Shown here in pieces: positions 31,801-42,330 of a DNA stretch of 64,000 bases. This stretch comes from Nematostella vectensis (lineage: Eukaryota > Cnidaria > Anthozoa > Actiniaria > Edwardsiidae), in NCBI RefSeq assembly GCF_932526225.1, contig NC_064044.1:1061001-1125000 (forward strand), read 5' to 3'. A program made the position numbers and the translations under genes. The notes under the pieces were generated by a model, which saw only the letters and a program-made list of their open reading frames with translations, did no database searches and was not told the origin of the DNA. The stretch's first letter is position 1, and every line of letters starts with the position of its first letter.

Positions 31801-34800
31801 GTAGCTAGTGGTGGACGTGTAGCTAGTGGTGCACGTGTAGCTAGGGGTGGGCGTGTAGCTAGTGGTGGACGTGTAGCTAGGGGTGGGCGTGTAGCTAGTG
31901 GTGGACGTGTAGCTAGTGGTGGACGTGTAGCTAGTGGTGGACGTGTAGCTAGTGGTGGGCGTGTAGCTAGGGGTGGGCGTGTAGCTAGTGGTGGACGTGT
32001 AGCTAGGGGTGGACGTGTAGCTAGTGGTGGACGTGTAGCTAGGGGTGGGCGTGTAGCTAGTGGTGGACGTGTAGCTCGGGGTGGGCGTGTAGCTAGTGGT
32101 GGACGTGTAGCTAGTGGTGGACGTGTAGCTAGTGGTGGGCGTGTAGCTAGTGGTGGACGTGTAGCTAGTGGTGGACGTGTAGCTAGGGGTGGGCGTGTAG
32201 CTAGTGGTGGACGTGTAGCTAGGGGTGGGCGTGTAGCTAGTGGTGGACGTGTAGCTAGGGGTGGGCGTGTAGCTAGTGGTGGACGTGTAGCTAGGGGTGG
32301 GCGTGTAGCTAGGGGTGGACGTGTAGCTAGAGGTGGACGTGTAGCTAGTGGTGGACGTGTAGCTAGTGGTGGACGTGTAGCTAGAGGTGGACGTGTAGCT
32401 AGTGGTGGACGTGTAGCTAGTGGTGGGCGTGTAGCTAGTAGTGGACGTGTAGCTAGTGGTGGGCGTGTAGGTAGTGGTGGACGTCTAGCTAGTGGTGGAC
32501 GTGTAGCTAGCGGTGGACGTGTAGCTAGGGGTGCACGTGTAGCTAGTGGTGGACGTGTAGCTAGTGGTGGGCGTGTAGCTAGTGGTGGACGTGTAGCTAG
32601 TGGTGGGCGTGTAGCTAGTGGTGGACGTGTAGCTAGTGGTGGACGTGTAGCTAGTGGTGGGCGTGTAGCTAGTGGTGGACGTGTAGCTAGTGGTGGACGT
32701 GTAGCTAGTGGTGGACGTGTAGGTAGTGGTGGACGTCTAGCTAGTGGTGGGCGTGTAGCTAGTGGTGGACGTGTAGCTAGTGGTGGGCGTGTAGCTAGTG
32801 GTGGACGTGTAGCTAGTGGTGGACGTGTAGCTAGTGGTGGGCGTGTAGCTAGTGGTGGACGTGTAGCTAGTGGTGGACGTGTAGCTAGTGGTGGGCGTGT
32901 AGGTAGTGGTGGACGTCTAGCTAGTGGTGGACGTGTAGCTAGTGGTGGACGTGTAGCTAGGGGTGCACGTGTAGCTAGTGGTGGACGTGTAGCTAGTGGT
33001 GGGCGTGTAGCTAGTGGTGGACGTGTAGCTAGTGGTGGGCGTGTAGCTAGTGGTGGGCGTGTAGCTAGTGGTGGGCGTGTAGCTAGTGGTGGACGTGTAG
33101 CTAGTGGTGGACGTGTAGCTAGTGGTGGGCGTGTAGCTAGTGGTGGACGTGTAGCTAGTGGTGGACGTGTAGCTAGGGGTGCACGTGTAGCTAGTGGTGG
33201 GCGTGTAGCTAGTGGTGGACGTGTAGCTAGGGGTGCACGTGTAGCTAGTGGTGGGCGTGTAGCTAGTGGTGGACGTGTAGCTAGTGGTGGGCGTGTAGCT
33301 CGGGGTGGGCGTGTAGCTAGTGGTGGACGTGTAGCTAGTGGTGGACGTGTAGCTAGGGGTGGGCGTGTAGCTAGTAGTGGGCGTGTAGCTATGGGTGGGC
33401 GTGTAGCTAGTGGTGGACGTGTAGCTATGGGTGGGCGTGTAGCTAGTAGTGGGCGTGTAGCTATGGGTGGGCGTGTAGCTAGTGGTGGACGTGTAGCTAG
33501 TGGTGGACGTGTAGCTAGTGGTGGACGTGTAGCTAGGGGTGCACGTGTAGCTAGTGGTGGACGTGTAGCTAGGGGTGGGCGTGTAGCTAGTAGTGGGCGT
33601 GTAGCTATGGGTGGGCGTGTAGCTAGTGGTGGACGTGTAGCTAGTAGTGGGCGTGTAGCTATGGGTGGGCGTGTAGCTATGGGTGGGCGTGTAGCTAGTG
33701 GTGGACGTGTAGCTAGGGGTGGGCGTGTAGCTAGTGGTGGACGTGTAGCTAGTGGTGGACGTGTAGCTAGGGGTGGGCGTGTAGCTAGTAGTGGGCGTGT
33801 AGCTATGGGTGGGCGTGTAGCTAGTGGTGGACGTGTAGCTAGGGGTGGGCGTGTAGCTAGGGTTGGACGTGTAGCTAGTGGTGGACGTGTAGCTAGTGGT
33901 GGGCGTGTAGCTAGGGGTGGACTTGTAGCTAGTGGTGGACGTGTAGCTAGTGGTGGACGTGTAGCTAGTGGTGGACGTGTAGCTAGTGGTGGACGTGTAG
34001 CTAGTGGTGGACGTGTAGCTAGTGGTGGACGTGTAGCTAGTGGTGGACGTGTAGCTAGTGGTGGACGTGTAGCTAGTGGTGGACGTGTAGCTAGTGGTGG
34101 ACGTGTAGCTAGTGGTGGACGTGTAGCTAGTGGTGGACGTGTAGCTAGTGGTGGGCGTGTAGGTAGTGGTGGACGTGTAGCTATGGGTGGGCGTGTAGCT
34201 AGTAGTGGGCGTGTAGCTATGGGTGGGCGTGTAGCTAGTGGTGGACCTGTAGCTAGTGGTGGACGTGTAGCTAGTGGTGGACGTGTAGCTAGGGGTGCAC
34301 GTGTAGCTAGTGGTGGACGTGTAGCTAGGGGTGGGCGTGTAGCTAGTAGTGGGCGTGTAGCTATGGGTGGGCGTGTAGCTAGTGGTGGACGTGTAGCTAG
34401 GGGTGGGCGTGTAGCTAGTAGTGGGCGTGTAGCTATGGGTGGGCGTGTAGCTAGTGGTGGACGTGTAGCTAGGGGTGGGCGTGTAGCTAGTGGTGGACGT
34501 GTAGCTAGTGGTGGACGTGTAGCTAGGGGTGGGCGTGTAGCTAGTAGTGGGCGTGTAGCTATGGGTGGGCGTGTAGCTAGTGGTGGACGTGTAGCTAGGG
34601 GTGGGCGTGTAGCTAGGTTTGGACGTGTAGCTAGTGGTGGACGTGTAGCTAGTGGTGGGCGTGTAGCTAGGGGTGGACTTGTAGCTAGTGGTGGACGTGT
34701 AGCTAGTGGTGGACGTGTAGCTAGTGGTGGACGTGTAGCTAGTGGTGGACGTGTAGCTAGTGGTGGACGTGTAGCTAGTGGTGGACGTGTAGCTAGTGGT

Positions 34801-37640
34801 GGACGTGTAGCTAGTGGTGGACGTGTAGCTAGTGGTGGACGTGTAGCTAGTGGTGGACGTGTAGCTAGTGGTGGACGTGTAGCTAGTGGTGGACGTGTAG
34901 CTAGTGGTGGACGTGTAGCTAGTGGTGGACGTGTAGCTAGGGGTGGGCATGTAGCTAGTGGTGGACGTGTAGCTCGGGGTGGGCGTGTAGCTAGTGATGG
35001 ACGTGTAGCTAGAGGTGGACGTGTAGCTAGTGGTGGACGTGTAGCTAGTGGTGGACGTGTAGCTAGTGGTGCACGTGTAGCTAGGGGTGGGCGTGTAGCT
35101 AGTGGTGGACGTGTAGCTAGGGGTGGGCGTGTAGCTAGTGGTGGACGTGTAGCTAGTGGTGGACGTGTAGCTAGGGGTGGGCGTGTAGCTAGTGGTGGAC
35201 GTGTAGCTAGTGGTGGACGTGTAGCTAGTGGTGGACGTGTAGCTAGGGGTGGGCGTGTAGCTAGTGGTGGACGTGTAGCTAGTGGTGGACGTGTAGCTAG
35301 GGGTGGGCGTGTAGCTAGTGGTGGACGTGTAGCTAGTGGTGGACGTGTAGCTAGGGGTGGGCGTGTAGCTAGTGGTGGACGTGTAGCTAGGGGTGGGCGT
35401 GTAGCTAGGGGTGGACGTGTAGCTAGAGGTGGACGTGTAGCTAGTGGTGCACGTGTAGCTAGGGGTGGGCGTGTAGCTAGTGGTGGACGTGTAGCTAGGG
35501 GTGGGCGTGTAGCTAGTGGTGGACGTGTAGCTAGTGGTGGCGGTGTAGCTAGGGGTGGGCGTGTAGCTAGTGGTGGACGTGTAGATAGTGGTGGACGTGT
35601 AGCTAGTGGTGGCGGTGTAGCTAGGGGTGGGCGTGTAGCTAGTGGTGGACGTGTAGCTAGTGGTGGACGTGTAGCTAGTGGTGGACGTGTAGCTAGTGGT
35701 GGACGTGTAGCTAGTGGTGGACGTGTAGCTAGTGGTGGACGTGTAGCTAGTGGTGGACGTGTAGCTAGGGGTGGACGTGTAGCTAGGGGTGGACGTGTAG
35801 CTAGTGGTGGGCGTGTAGCTAGTGGTGGACGTGTAGCTAGTGGTGGACGTGTAGCTAGGGGTGCACGTGTAGCTAGTGGTGGACGTGTAGCTAGTGGTGG
35901 GCGTGTAGCTAGTGGTGGACGTGTAGCTAGTGGTGGGCGTGTAGCTAGTGGTGGACGTGTAGCTAGTGGTGGACGTGTAGCTAGTGGTGGGCGTGTAGCT
36001 AGTGGTGGACGTGTAGCTAGGGGTGCACGTGTAGCTAGTGGTGGGCGTGTAGCTAGTGGTGGACGTGTAGCTAGGGGTGCACGTGTAGCTAGTGGTGGGC
36101 GTGTAGCTAGTGGTGGACGTGTAGCTAGTGGTGGGCGTGTAGCTCGGGGTGGGCGTGTAGCTAGTGGTGGACGTGTAGCTAGTGGTGGACGTGTAGCTAG
36201 GGGTGGGCGTGTAGCTAGTAGTGGACGTGTAGCTAGTGGTGGACGTGTAGCTAGTGGTGGGCGTGTAGCTAGTGGTGGACGTGTAGCTAGTGGTGGGCGT
36301 GTAGCTCGGGGTGGGCGTGTAGCTAGTGGTGGACGTGTAGCTAGTGGTGGACGTGTAGCTAGTGGTGGACGTGTAGCTAGTGGTGGGCGTGTAGCTAGTG
36401 GTGGACGTGTAGCTAGGGGTGCACGTGTAGCTAGTGGTGGGCGTGTAGCTAGTGGTGGACGTGTAGCTAGGGGTGCACGTGTAGCTAGTGGTGGGCGTGT
36501 AGCTAGTGGTGGACGTGTAGCTAGTGGTGGGCGTGTAGCTCGGGGTGGGCGTGTAGCTAGTGGTGGACGTGTAGCTAGTGGTGGACGTGTAGCTAGTGGT
36601 GGACGTGTAGCTAGGGGTGGGCGTGTAGCTAGTGGTGGACGTGTAGCTAGTGGTGGACGTGTAGCTAGGGGTGGGCGTGTAGCTAGTGGTGGACGTGTAG
36701 CTAGTGGTGGACGTGTAGCTATGGGTGGGCGTGTAGCTAGTAGTGGGCGTGTAGCTATGGGTGGGCGTGTAGCTAGTGGTGGACGTGTAGCTAGTGGTGG
36801 ACGTGTAGCTAGTGGTGGACGTGTAGCTAGGGGTGCACGTGTAGCTAGTGGTGGACGTGTAGCTAGGGGTGGGCGTGTAGCTAGTAGTGGGCGTGTAGCT
36901 ATGGGTGGGCGTGTAGCTAGTGGTGGACGTGTAGCTAGGGGTGGGCGTGTAGCTAGTAGTGGGCGTGTAGCTATGGGTGGGCGTGTAGCTAGTGGTGGAC
37001 GTGTAGCTAGTGGTGGACGTGTAGCTAGTGGTGGACGTGTAGCTAGTGGTGGACGTGTAGCTAGTGGTGGACGTGTAGCTAGTGGTGGACGTGTAGCTAG
37101 TGGTGGACGTGTAGCTAGGGGTCGGCGTGTAGCTAGGGGTGGACGTGTAGCTAGTGGTGGACGTGTAGCTAGTGGTGGACGTGTAGCTAGTGGTGGACGT
37201 GTAGCTAGTGGTGCACGTGTAGCTAGTGGTGGACGTGTAGCTAGGGTTGGACGTGTAGCTAGTGGTGGGCGTGTAGCTAGGGGTGGGTGTGTAGCTAGGG
37301 TTGGACGTGTAGCTAGTGGTGGACGTGTAGCTAGTGGTGGGCGTGTAGCTAGTGGTGGACGTGTAGCTAGTGGTGCACGTGTAGCTAGTGGTGGACGTGT
37401 AGCTAGTGGTGCACGTGTAGCTAGTGGTGGACGTGTAGCTAGGGGTGGACGTGTAGCTAGGGGTGGGCGTGTAGCTAGTGGTGGACGTGTAGCTAGTGGT
37501 GGACGTGTAGCTAGTGGTGGACGTGTAGCTAGGGGTGGGCGTGTAGCTAGTGGTGGGCGTGTAGCTAGTGGTGGACGTGTAGCTAGTGGTGGACGTGTAG
37601 CTAGGGGTGGGCGTGTAGCGGGGTGGACGTGTAGCTAGTG
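25870..37640. repeat. Giant 18-bp minisatellite, about 650 copies (11.8 kb)
   Basis: The unit is GTAGCTAGTGGTGGACGT with recurring variants (GGGGTGG, GTGCACGT, GTGGGCGT, ATGGGT, CTCGGG). Rare variants recur at fixed distances: GCAATTGTTGC at 26890 and 27736 (846 bp, 47 units), the ACTTGT variant at 33921 and 34677 (756 bp, 42 units), GTAGGTAG at 32467, 32719 and 32899 (14 and 10 units). These show block duplications on top of unit slippage. A period of six codons keeps frames open for over 4 kb (RVASGG-type on plus, TSTTSY-type on minus). They have no start context, flanking exon or splice evidence and are not annotated as genes. Confidence 0.95.
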
Positions 37641-37746
37641 GTGGTTTTCCGATCTAATCAGAAGTTGACAAACATCACCCAAAGGCGCTCCCTGCATGAA
37701 GAGATTCAGCAAACTTGACTTTGATACTGTGTTTTTATTGGTCCAG

Positions 37747-38066
37747 ACTTGTCTGCCAAACGCGTCCAGCTAGACTGCATGGTCGAGGTGTGCGCTATAC
37801 TAAGCGGAGGTATCGGTATCGCTGTGGTGGCCATGGTTGCGGAGGTCTTGTGGAAGAAGACAAATGGCGGGAAAAGTTTGTTCAGAAAATCATCCGTGTA
37901 AGTAGAGCATGCTGTTTCTGGACTAATACACACAACCCTATATGCTCGTCTTATAGTAGAGGATACTTCATTTTCTTTCTTTCTTTTTTATATCAGGACA
38001 TCGGTTGGAAAAGAAACGCTCAATGGAGAATGTCAGAAGACAAAGCAGTGCTGGGAACAGGGATAA
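37747..38066 (+). CDS. Two C-terminal exons resembling an ionotropic glutamate receptor TM4 and tail; 5' exons not found
   Basis: Exon 37747-37897 follows a good acceptor (GTTTTTATTGGTCCAG) and ends at a consensus donor (CCGT|GTAAGT). Exon 37997-38066 follows TTTTATATCAG and ends at TAA. Phases agree (2 to 2). The translation contains RVQLDCMVEVCAILSGG, a hydrophobic GIGIAVVAMVAEVLW segment, then KKTNGGKSLFRKSS and a short tail. The order 'L-L-, GI-, hydrophobic helix, E-W, basic stretch' resembles TM4 and the proximal tail of iGluRs. The upstream intron would contain the whole 18-bp array and no plus-strand partner exons are visible. It may be a relic, or the gene may extend across the START-GOLD locus. 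Confidence 0.45.
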
Positions 38067-38803
38067 AGTAGCACCCTTAGAGGAGGGTGACAGTGTGGGG
38101 TGACGACGGGGTTTAATGTGTCTTGGAAGAGGGGTTACAGTCTCTAGAATGAGGTGGGGTAGGGTTGAGGCACGGTGGCGGCCTCTAGAGGGGGGTGGTA
38201 CTCTATGATTCCCGGAGAAGAGGTGGTTGGGGGTGGGGGGGGGGGGGGGGGTTGTGGGGACTCAATAGATCTTAGTGTGTCTGAATGTGATGAAAGGTAA
38301 ATGAAACCTATTCAAACAATAAGCGTCCCACCGATTACTCACGGTCCCTTCTCGTTTTGCAAACAATCCAAGATAAAAATCAAAAGAGCATGCGCATTGC
38401 CCCTCGTATGTCACTTTTATTTTTAATTTTTAAGTATTACAATGTGTTAAATAATTATTTATTCAATTATTTATTCAATTACTTTGCAGTAGTAGAAGCT
38501 GCAGTTTTCAATGCATCGAGACCTTGCTACACTCACTGTCTCTATGTTCTAGAAAAAAACGGGTTTTTTTACTGCTTCCTATTGCCCGTGGTGTATTTAA
38601 TATACAGTTGCTGACGATAAGGTAGTTTCTTGGTGTTACGATAAGGTAGTTTCTTGGTGTTACGGAGAACCAGCACAAAAAAGGAGGGAACAAAAGCCAA
38701 AAACAAAGACCTTAGAACGCGACAATGAAATAGAGTACAAAGGCCTTGAGCACCAATAAACAAGCTCTCCGTAACACCAAGGAATACCCGACGATGACAA
38801 CGC
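38067..38803. other. 3' intergenic region between the iGluR-like tail and the GPCR-pseudokinase gene
   Basis: Contains a G run at 38237-38252 and a 23-bp direct duplication near 38617-38662 (GATAAGGTAGTTTCTTGGTG). Several ATTTATT motifs near 38456-38478 could hold polyadenylation signals for the minus-strand gene; none is decisive. Confidence 0.45.
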
Positions 38804-41800
38804 CTAAAGCACGGTGTCCCACGTGTCACACTCGTCCCAGGCCTCATCAAGCATCTCACGGACAGCATTGACCGTGGGTCTATTGAATTCCTGGATACAA
38901 CGATCGGCGACCCGGAATATCTGGTTATGTCCGTTGGTGTCCGGGGAGTGGTCCAGCAGATGACGTAATAGATGTCCATACTGTGCGATATCTGTCTCGT
39001 GGTCCTTGCCCTTGCTGTTGTTCAATCTCTTGAATGAGTTGAGGTACACCGCTCGTCCGAAGCCGCCCAAGATCGCTTTTATTGGAGGGACCTGTTAACA
39101 TGGAAACAAATTATACGATCAATAAGCAGTGCTATCCTTCTTTGCTGATGGTCTTTTTCATGTGTAGATTAGTTCACCATTCGACCATCAATGGATTCTT
39201 ATTTCTGATTCTTACTGAAGGCTTTAGAATTGCATATCTACAATAATAGCAGAAAAATTGTGGAAAAGGTGGTGGTCCGCCTAGGTGTGGCAAAAACAAA
39301 GAAATAAATAAGGACAATAGTGCACATGTGTCAAACAATAAAGTGGACGTTTTTAGCATTAACCCTTTATTGAACTTTAGTTAGAAGGCTTTGGTGACTT
39401 GGTTGTTTTATGGTTCGTTCTCCATAAACACTTTGATATATCTAACAGCCTTGAGCTTTAGTTAAAAGGCTTTGATCACTTGTTCGTACTTCATAAAATG
39501 CAATAAAAAAGACTCACCCCGGTCGAATATTCGATCAGAATATTGGACGGCACCACGTGATTATGTATGACGTCACAGAGCTTGAGATGACGTAACGCGT
39601 TGATGACGTCAGAGCCTATCGCTAGTATGAGCTGAGGAAGTAGACCTGGTGTCTTTCTTGTCTTATTCAGGTAGTCCGTCAATGTCGTGCTTGTGCGAAA
39701 GTCGTAGCACAAAAGCCTGTGTTGGGAAAATGTCATGTAAAGCTGATTAACTATCATGTCAGATACACAAAAACCTGTGGTGACAAGATGCCATGGAAAT
39801 ATGATTTACTGTCATATCAGATGCCTAAAAGCCTGTGGTGGGAAGATGTCATGGAAAGCTGATAACAGGGCCGTAGGCAGGGGCGTGGCCGGGGGGGGGG
39901 GGCCGGGCCCCCTTTAGCAGCCAAAAATACATTAAATTTATGAGACATTATCTAAAACACAAGAGACAATGCCTTCAAAGGGCCTGTTGGGCCACCTTCT
40001 GTTAAAAATCCGGGCTACGCCGCTGCTGATTTACCATCATATCAGAGGCATAAAAGCTTTGTTTTGGAAGCGAACTTATTGTCATTTCAGAGAGATAGGG
40101 CTTATTATCAAATATATGTTGGACTCCGTCTAAATAGTCTATGGGCGACTAGGGCGAGAACGAGTGATGGCACCTGGGACCTATACAAAATCGCTGCCAT
40201 AAATGACAAATAAAAACAAGGTTCTCTACAAGTTTGTGTGAAATTTCTTAAACCTAGAAACCGTTTAGCGGGGGAAAAAGATATTTTTGAAACACAATTC
40301 CATGGCATGCATTTTCTTTATATGGCGATTTCAGGATGTTGATGGTGCACCTCAACTAATGTAGAGGAGGGGGGAAGTTAAAAGAGTTTGAAGGATGTGG
40401 TCGGGACGGACAAATATGATAATCATATAAAAAAATCATAATAATAAAACATACGAATTAGGATCTTACTGGCGCCACGTGTACTCACCAGCATCCTCTC
40501 TTGAGCGGGGCTACCTTCGTCTTATCGTATTCTATCGGGACGTCATTCGCTAAACAGAGATCACCGTCATCGTCAACATCATCATCGTCACCACCATCAT
40601 CGTCATTATCATCATCATCGTTTTTATCATGATCATAACCATCACCATCATCATCATCATAGTCATCACCATCATCGTCATCATCATCATCATCATCGTT
40701 TATATCGTGATCATAACCATCATCATTACCATCATCGTCATCATCGCCATCGTTATTATCATAAACATCATCATCATCATCCATCATCATCCATCATCAT
40801 CATCATCATCATTGTTCTTTCGTGGATCTTCTTATACCTCTTCATATCCCAAGCTCTTTTTTTAATTGCCCAGGCCCTAAGCTTTAAGAATATAACAGGT
40901 ATCACGCGTGGGTCGCCCAAGGCTTTTTAGACCGTTTAGAAAAACGACATCCAATGGGCATAGCCGTAGCCGTAAACAATGCTGAAAAACGCTAGTTCCA
41001 GTACCGCGCGGTTAAACCAGGCTTTTTGTTTTGAAATGGCGGCGTTTTACCGGCGAACTGTCCCATTTTGGCGAATGCTAAGAAAACTAGTTCAAACTTA
41101 AGGCTAAAATTTTCTTTATGACTCCCTCATTATCGAACAAATCTGTCATCTTTTGTACAGTATGGTTTTAATGCTGTACAGTAAGTCAAAACAGCGTACG
41201 AAGTCAGCCTTTCGTACCTTTACTCGAACGATTCGACACTGAGATTTTGTTTGTTTTCGCCAGAACACGCGCATGCGCATACGTTATTCAGCACTGTCGG
41301 CCACGTAAGATTGTGGGGGCACAATACAGAAACATTTTTAAATATAGATTTGGGGGGGGGGGGGGGGGTGAGGGGGCACATGCCTCCAGTGGCCCACCCC
41401 GTGCTACGGCCCTGTTGAATGATTATGACGAAAAGAATAAAACACACGCCTCAATAACAATCAACCACACAGGGCGAACCTTGCCCGTGCCACATGTATT
41501 GGATGATGTTGGCATGAGATCCGTTGCTATGCAACCGCATCAGCACCTCCACCTCCCGTGCCCAGTCCACTCGCTGATTACTTGCAAAATGCTTTAAGAG
41601 GCACATCGATGTGTTTCGCTTGCCCTCGCACAGAACCATGTAGAAACCCTGGGGGCGAACAGAGATATCACACATAACACAGAACCATGTAGAAACCCTG
41701 GGGGCGAACAGAGATATCACAGATAACACAGAACCATGTAGAAACCCTGGGGGCGAACAGAGATATCACAGATAACACAGAACCATGTAGAAATCTTAGG

Positions 41801-42330
41801 GGCAAACAGAGATATCACAGATAACACAGAACCATGTAGAAACCCTAGGGGCGAACAGAGATATCACACATAACGCAGAACCATGTAGAAACGCTGGGGG
41901 CGAACATAGATGGAGTTAGGGCCTCCTTTCTAGATGCAAGGTTTAACCACTATCTAGGGAAACACTATCAATATAACAGCACCCAATCAAACTCGCCATC
42001 CAGAAACAATTCCTTAGCTATGATCTACATGAAAAGACGAATGATATTTGTAATAATAATCAACAACAAAGGGCAGACGAAGTAAAAATAAAAATAAAGT
42101 ATAAGGGAAAGATATAAAAATAGTAGAAATGCTTACAACAGACGGCGAAAACTCTCCCCTGAAGATCGTGGTGGGTCCAATGACCTTGACCTTGGGCACA
42201 GGGCGCTCGCCGATTGAGTTTCTCGTGGTACAGAGGCTTCGTGACGAGCCGAACTTTCTGGGCGCCCTTAGCCTAGTGACGGCGGTGGAGGGGTCAGTGG
42301 ACATCTCGATACACTCTTCACGAGAACGTC
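38804..42330 (-). CDS. Cytoplasmic linker and C-terminal pseudokinase domain of the GPCR
   Basis: Exon 42137-42330 gives a Ser/Arg-rich linker and the start of the N-lobe. Exon 41480-41648 carries the beta-3 Lys (MCLLKHF) and the alpha-C Glu (WAREVEVLMRLHSNGS, then ANIIQYM). Exon 40489-40549 is a 20-residue insert. Exon 39518-39716 gives the hinge (LLCYDFRTSTTLTDYL) and the catalytic-loop equivalent VIHNHVVPSNILI. Exon 38804-39091 gives ILGGFGRAV in the DFG position, YGHLLRHLL, and DRCIQEFNRPTVNAVREML before the stop. The HRD Asp is His, the loop Lys is Val and the DFG Asp is Gly. The fold is therefore kinase-like (closest in feel to TKL/TK) but should not catalyse. An alternative splicing path omits the 61-nt exon in phase (TGT|GTGGTT to TTAATCAG|CTTTAC). 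Confidence 0.82.

Noticed and set aside
27811-37638. RVASGG-type frames of 968 and 1415 residues and a 677-residue TSTTSY-type frame in the 18-bp array
   Set aside because: Period-of-six-codons artefacts. The starts are chance ATG variants (CTATGGGT), there are no flanking unique coding sequences, and both strands are open at once.
41469-41480. Alternative donor TGT|GTGGTT for the kinase N-lobe exon joined to an acceptor at 39743
   Set aside because: It is in phase and would skip the 61-nt exon, but the chain using CAAG|GTTCGC, exon 40489-40549 (donor CTG|GTGAGT) and acceptor CAACACAG at 39717 agrees at all three phases and gives a better hinge. Kept only as a possible isoform.
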